Part shown: positions 5,208 through 6,951 of the stretch, in pieces
Position numbering within the stretch: position 1 is the first letter of the stretch
Layout: each line of letters opens with the position of its first letter
DNA from: Firmicutes bacterium UBA6811
Lineage (GTDB): Bacteria; Bacillota; SHA-98; UBA4971
Reading direction: 5' to 3'
Assembly: GCA_002452295.1 (NCBI GenBank)
Contig: DKEX01000107.1
Span: 11,259-18,209 of the forward strand
Length of the DNA stretch: 6,951 bases
Position numbers and translations under genes: made by a program
The notes under the pieces: generated by a model
What the model saw: only the letters and a program-made list of their open reading frames with translations
What the model was told of the DNA's origin: nothing
Database searches by the model: none

Positions 5208-5254
5208 GATCGCATAGATCCCCAAAGGCAAAGTGCAGGAAGGAAGGGTTCGAG

Positions 5255-5581
5255 ATGGCGAAAGGAGTCATTCAGGTCAGCGATGCCACTTTCACTGAAG
5301 AGGTGCTGAAGTGCGGGGAGCCTGTGCTCGTGGACTTCTGGGCGGAGTGGTGCGGTCCGTGCAGGATGATGGCGCCAGTGGTCGAGGATGTAGCTGCTGA
5401 CTACGCGGGCAGGATGAAAGTCGCCAAGCTGAACGTGGACGAGAACCGCATATCAGCGACCACCTACGGGATAATGAGCATCCCCACCCTGGGGCTGTTC
5501 AAAAACGGCCAGCTCGTCCAGAAGTTCGTGGGGTTCATGCCCAAGCACGAGCTTGCTCGGCGCATAGATGCAGTCCTGTGA
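5255..5581 (+). CDS. trxA: Thioredoxin
   Basis: Thioredoxin is a small cytoplasmic disulfide reductase, re-reduced by thioredoxin reductase, that supplies electrons to ribonucleotide reductase, peroxiredoxins and other partners. This 108-aa protein has the usual length. The active site WCGPC is at 32-36 (C33, C36), the buried Asp is D27 in 'LVDFWAEWC', and the cis-proline is P77 in 'MSIPTLGLF'. The C-terminal helix 'PKHELARRIDAVL' also fits. An extra Cys20 is present. The frame stays open upstream to 5192, but ATG 5255 is chosen because GGAAGG (5242-5247) lies 7 nt upstream and the alignment to the family begins there. It follows csoR on the same strand at 276 bp. It could help handle metal-damaged thiols, but this is inference from position. 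No reductase gene is in the window. Confidence 0.95.
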   Translation: MAKGVIQVSDATFTEEVLKCGEPVLVDFWAEWCGPCRMMAPVVEDVAADYAGRMKVAKLNVDENRISATTYGIMSIPTLGLFKNGQLVQKFVGFMPKHELARRIDAVL

Positions 5582-5604
5582 CGCACGTGCCTATGAGGAG
5601 AGCA

Positions 5605-5641
5605 GTGCCGACCTCGTGGCCTGGCGGCCCGGGGTCGGCGC
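5605..5641. terminator. Stem-loop between convergent thioredoxin and HEPN genes
   Basis: GTGCCGACC (5605-5613) pairs with GGTCGGCGC (5633-5641) through 9 bp with one wobble. An inner GGCC/GGCC stem (5618-5621 and 5626-5629) can nest inside. It is placed 24 nt after the thioredoxin stop and could serve both genes. No T-run follows on either strand. Confidence 0.4.
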
Positions 5642-5650
5642 CTCTACGTA

Positions 5651-5675
5651 CAGGTAGTTGGCAGCAACTGTCCTG
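5651..5675. repeat. Second stem-loop in the convergent gap
   Basis: AGTTG (5656-5660) and CAACT (5665-5669) pair around GCAG, with outer CAGG (5651-5654) and CCTG (5672-5675) extending the stem past a small internal loop. It lies about 27 nt past the HEPN stop on the minus strand, where it could contribute to termination. Confidence 0.3.
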
Positions 5676-5701
5676 CAACCATAACACGCTGGGTTTTCCC
5701 C

Positions 5702-6118
5702 TCAGCCTTCCTGCAGTCCAATAAGGTCGGCAACCGTCTCGACGACGTCGCGGGCCAGTTCGACCGCCTCGCTTGCCGCCTTGTGGTTGTAGACCCGCGC
5801 GGGGATGCCGTCGGGGAGGCCGTTTGGGTAGCGCGTTGGGATGTAGTAGCCGTCCAGGATCGCCCACACGTCGCGCTTTTCCCCCATACGCTCGTCGCGC
5901 TGTCCCGCGGCCTCGGCGAGGGCGCTCACCGAGTGCCCAAGGACCATCGACTCACCCTTTGCGTAGAGGAAAGCCTTGATCGCCTTCTCGGCCACCTGCT
6001 GTGCCAGGAAGCACGCGATATGGTACCCACCTTCCTCGGCCAGCCTGCGAGCCCACTTCAGGTCCTCCCGGGCCTGGTCCAGCCATCGTCTTGCCTCTTC
6101 AGTAGCTGGTTTCCTCAT
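5702..6118 (-). CDS. HEPN domain protein (partner of the MNT nucleotidyltransferase)
   Basis: HEPN proteins are small helical bundles; those paired with MNT proteins are often RNase toxins. This 138-aa protein shows the family pattern: 'WLDQAREDLKWARRL' (12-26), 'YHIACFLAQQVAEKAIKAFL' (32-51), 'LGHSV' (60-64) and 'LDGYYIPTRYPNG' (88-100). The RX4-6H catalytic motif is not clear; the nearest is R108-VYN-H112 (RX3H), so nuclease activity is uncertain. It may instead be a nucleotide- or substrate-binding HEPN protein. ATG at 6116-6118 is chosen because GGAAGG (plus-strand 6125-6130) lies 6 nt upstream; a TTG seven codons earlier has less support. The start lies inside the 3' end of the nucleotidyltransferase gene (20-nt overlap), which implies translational coupling. 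Confidence 0.85.
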   Translation of the reverse strand: MRKPATEEARRWLDQAREDLKWARRLAEEGGYHIACFLAQQVAEKAIKAFLYAKGESMVLGHSVSALAEAAGQRDERMGEKRDVWAILDGYYIPTRYPNGLPDGIPARVYNHKAASEAVELARDVVETVADLIGLQEG

Positions 6119-6539
6119 GCAGGACCTTCCCTTCCGCAAGGGCCTTCTCGATGAAGGGCCTGTGCTTTACGTTCTCCCACTCCCTGGGCGTATAGGCGAG
6201 GATGTCTGTCGCAACGCGCGGTGCGAGACGACGGTAAAGGTCCCGCGTGCGCTCGACGAAGGGCAGATCGCTATCGAGGACGGCGAGGATGTCGAGGTCC
6301 GTGAAGAGATCAGCCGCCTCCTTGGCCCGTGCGTACGAACCGAAGAGGACCACTTTCCTTGCCCTGAGTTGCACAAGCTCTCGCACTATCCGTACCAGCT
6401 CGCTCTCCAGGAGGTCCCGGTGCTCCGCGGCAGGGCTGCGGCGCGCAAGCGCCCCATAAGCATCCGCCGCTTCGCCGCCGGACGTTGCCGCAAGTGAACT
6501 GTGCGGACGGGTCCCCTCCATATGCTGCTTACCAGGCAC
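6099..6539 (-). CDS. MNT-type nucleotidyltransferase (antitoxin-like partner of HEPN)
   Basis: This 146-aa minimal nucleotidyltransferase has 'VVLFGSYARAK' (63-73; G67-S68), then D81 and D83 in 'TDLDILAV', and a third acidic residue D112 in 'ATDILAYTP', so the three catalytic carboxylates are all present. The C terminus 'REWENVKHRPFIEKALAEGK' is typical of MNT proteins. In characterised MNT/HEPN systems the MNT enzyme adds nucleotides to the HEPN toxin and neutralises it. The start is GTG 6539, preferred because AGGGAGGT (6549-6556) lies 9 nt upstream; an ATG at 6521 has no such site. The first 40 residues are non-conserved. It is the first gene of a two-gene operon with HEPN, under a promoter near 6680-6709. 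It differs from the solitary nucleotidyltransferase at 1388-1744, which has Glu at the third position. Confidence 0.87.
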   Translation of the reverse strand: MPGKQHMEGTRPHSSLAATSGGEAADAYGALARRSPAAEHRDLLESELVRIVRELVQLRARKVVLFGSYARAKEAADLFTDLDILAVLDSDLPFVERTRDLYRRLAPRVATDILAYTPREWENVKHRPFIEKALAEGKVLHEETSY

Positions 6540-6650
6540 TTTCTGCGACCTCCCTCCGAGGCGCCGTGGGGCGCCGCGGCGGGCACACGTACTCCCCGGG
6601 CCTCCCGGGAGCCGGGACCATCCCTCATCATCGGGGTGCGAGGGCCAACA

Positions 6651-6679
6651 ATGGATACGGTGCCAAAACCGCTATCCAT
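6651..6679. promoter_or_regulatory. Long palindrome at the predicted start site of the MNT/HEPN operon
   Basis: ATGGATA-CGGT (6651-6661) pairs with ACCG-c-TATCCAT (6668-6679): 11 base pairs with one bulged C and a 6-nt loop. The predicted minus-strand transcription start (about 6673) falls in it. It could be an operator for an autoregulating MNT/HEPN complex or a 5' hairpin in the mRNA. Confidence 0.5.
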
Positions 6680-6709
6680 AGCATAGCACGGTGCGCTTCC
6701 AATGGGCAA
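6680..6709 (-). promoter_or_regulatory. Promoter candidate for the MNT/HEPN operon
   Basis: On the minus strand, -35 TTGCCC (6704-6709) and -10 TATGCT (6680-6685) are separated by 18 bp. The leader to the GTG start would be about 134 nt. The -35 fits only partly. Confidence 0.4.
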
Positions 6710-6710
6710 G

Positions 6711-6749
6711 GAGGAACGCGCAAGAGGAACGTGCAGGAGGAACGTGCAG
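6711..6749. repeat. 13-bp tandem repeat, three copies
   Basis: Units at 6711-6723, 6724-6736 and 6737-6749 follow GAGGAACGTGCAG; copies 2 and 3 are identical and copy 1 differs at two bases. They lie just upstream of the -35 of the MNT/HEPN promoter, so they could be iterated regulator sites. Confidence 0.7.
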
Positions 6750-6928
6750 GGGCATTGAGAAGGAGAGTCGAGCCGGGGAGCAGCGACTTGACTACTTCCC
6801 GGGTCGTCCAGATCAAGTTCAGAATCTGTTCACAGCCCGTTCAGATCGTTGCTGTAAGATTGGGCTGGAAATCAGGCAGCAGGGGGATACCGGTGTCCAG
6901 AGATGTTCGGGCAGGGCTTTGGGCAAAT

Positions 6929-6942
6929 CTAAGTGAGGGTGC
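6929..6942. repeat. Right copy of 14-bp terminal inverted repeat (possible IS end)
   Basis: CTAAGTGAGGGTGC is the exact reverse complement of 10-23 and is also 9 nt from the window edge. If it is an IS end, whatever open frame reaches it is interrupted at about 6928. Confidence 0.5.
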
Positions 6943-6951
6943 GTTAGTTCT

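Larger units (their letters stand above)
4979..5254. other. Spacer between csoR and the thioredoxin gene
   Basis: This 276-bp spacer has no convincing gene. It holds a 9-bp perfect inverted repeat (5012-5051), three short GACACCTC motifs (near 5055, 5122 and 5133), a direct repeat CATAGATC (5204-5211 and 5213-5220) and a weak promoter-like pair. The length and the stem suggest that the thioredoxin gene is not simply co-transcribed with csoR. Confidence 0.4.
6540..6951. other. Right-end region with control sequences and repeats, no firm gene
   Basis: These 412 bp contain, on the minus strand, the leader and promoter of the MNT/HEPN operon, with GC-rich palindromic stretches at about 6556-6620. 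A long palindrome lies at 6651-6679 and a triple 13-bp repeat at 6711-6749. A plus-strand frame from TTG 6788 (ribosome-site-like GGGGAG 7 nt upstream) is open to the window end, 54 codons, but resembles no family I know. The far end is the terminal inverted repeat. Confidence 0.45.

Noticed and set aside
5192..5254. 21-codon N-terminal extension of thioredoxin
   Set aside because: The extension has no family counterpart and lacks a signal sequence, and the ATG at 5255 has a good ribosome binding site at normal spacing.
6691..6936. 81-codon plus-strand frame from GTG 6691
   Set aside because: Its first part translates the 13-bp tandem repeat, and no family is recognisable. The apparent ribosome-site-like GGAGG stretches come from the repeat itself.

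Overview
The window is about 7 kb of GC-rich DNA (roughly 60% or more by eye). A SleB-type cortex-lytic hydrolase, good Shine-Dalgarno sites with TTG and GTG starts, sigma-A-like promoters and MNT/HEPN modules together suggest a spore-forming, high-GC Bacillota, perhaps thermophilic or anaerobic. That placement is inference, because no rRNA or other marker is present. I saw no tRNA, rRNA or CRISPR array.

Layout, left to right. (1) The 3' end of a secreted or surface protein with a fibronectin-III/Ig-like domain, cut at the window edge (+). (2) A 204-aa SleB/CwlJ-family hydrolase with a membrane anchor and a proline-rich stalk, preceded by a hairpin-rich leader (+). (3) A solitary MNT-type nucleotidyltransferase of 118 aa without a HEPN partner (+), followed by a short region that may hold a gene remnant. 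(4) A 724-aa tandem nitrilase-superfamily protein (-) with two complete Glu-Lys-Cys triads and repeat-built low-complexity inserts. (5) A divergent control region of about 420 bp with a 25-bp tandem repeat, a possible upstream ORF, and a promoter plus CsoR-like operator. (6) A CsoR-type Cu(I)-sensing repressor (+), then a thioredoxin (+). (7) A convergent MNT/HEPN pair (-) whose start codon and stop codon regions overlap by 20 nt, preceded by a promoter with a long palindrome at the predicted transcription start. (8) A gene-poor right end with a 13-bp triple tandem repeat.

The two window ends carry the same perfect 14-bp sequence in inverted orientation, at identical distance (9 nt) from each edge. 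This is best read as the two ends of an insertion sequence lying just outside, which would explain the truncated left gene.

The most unusual item is the double-headed nitrilase. The CsoR/thioredoxin neighbourhood may link metal sensing to thiol redox, though no copper exporter is present. The MNT/HEPN pair is a recognised toxin-antitoxin-like architecture, but its HEPN protein lacks the strict RX4-6H signature. I see no clear evidence for a wholly new multi-gene system; the novelty is in protein architecture and in non-coding repeats and palindromes.
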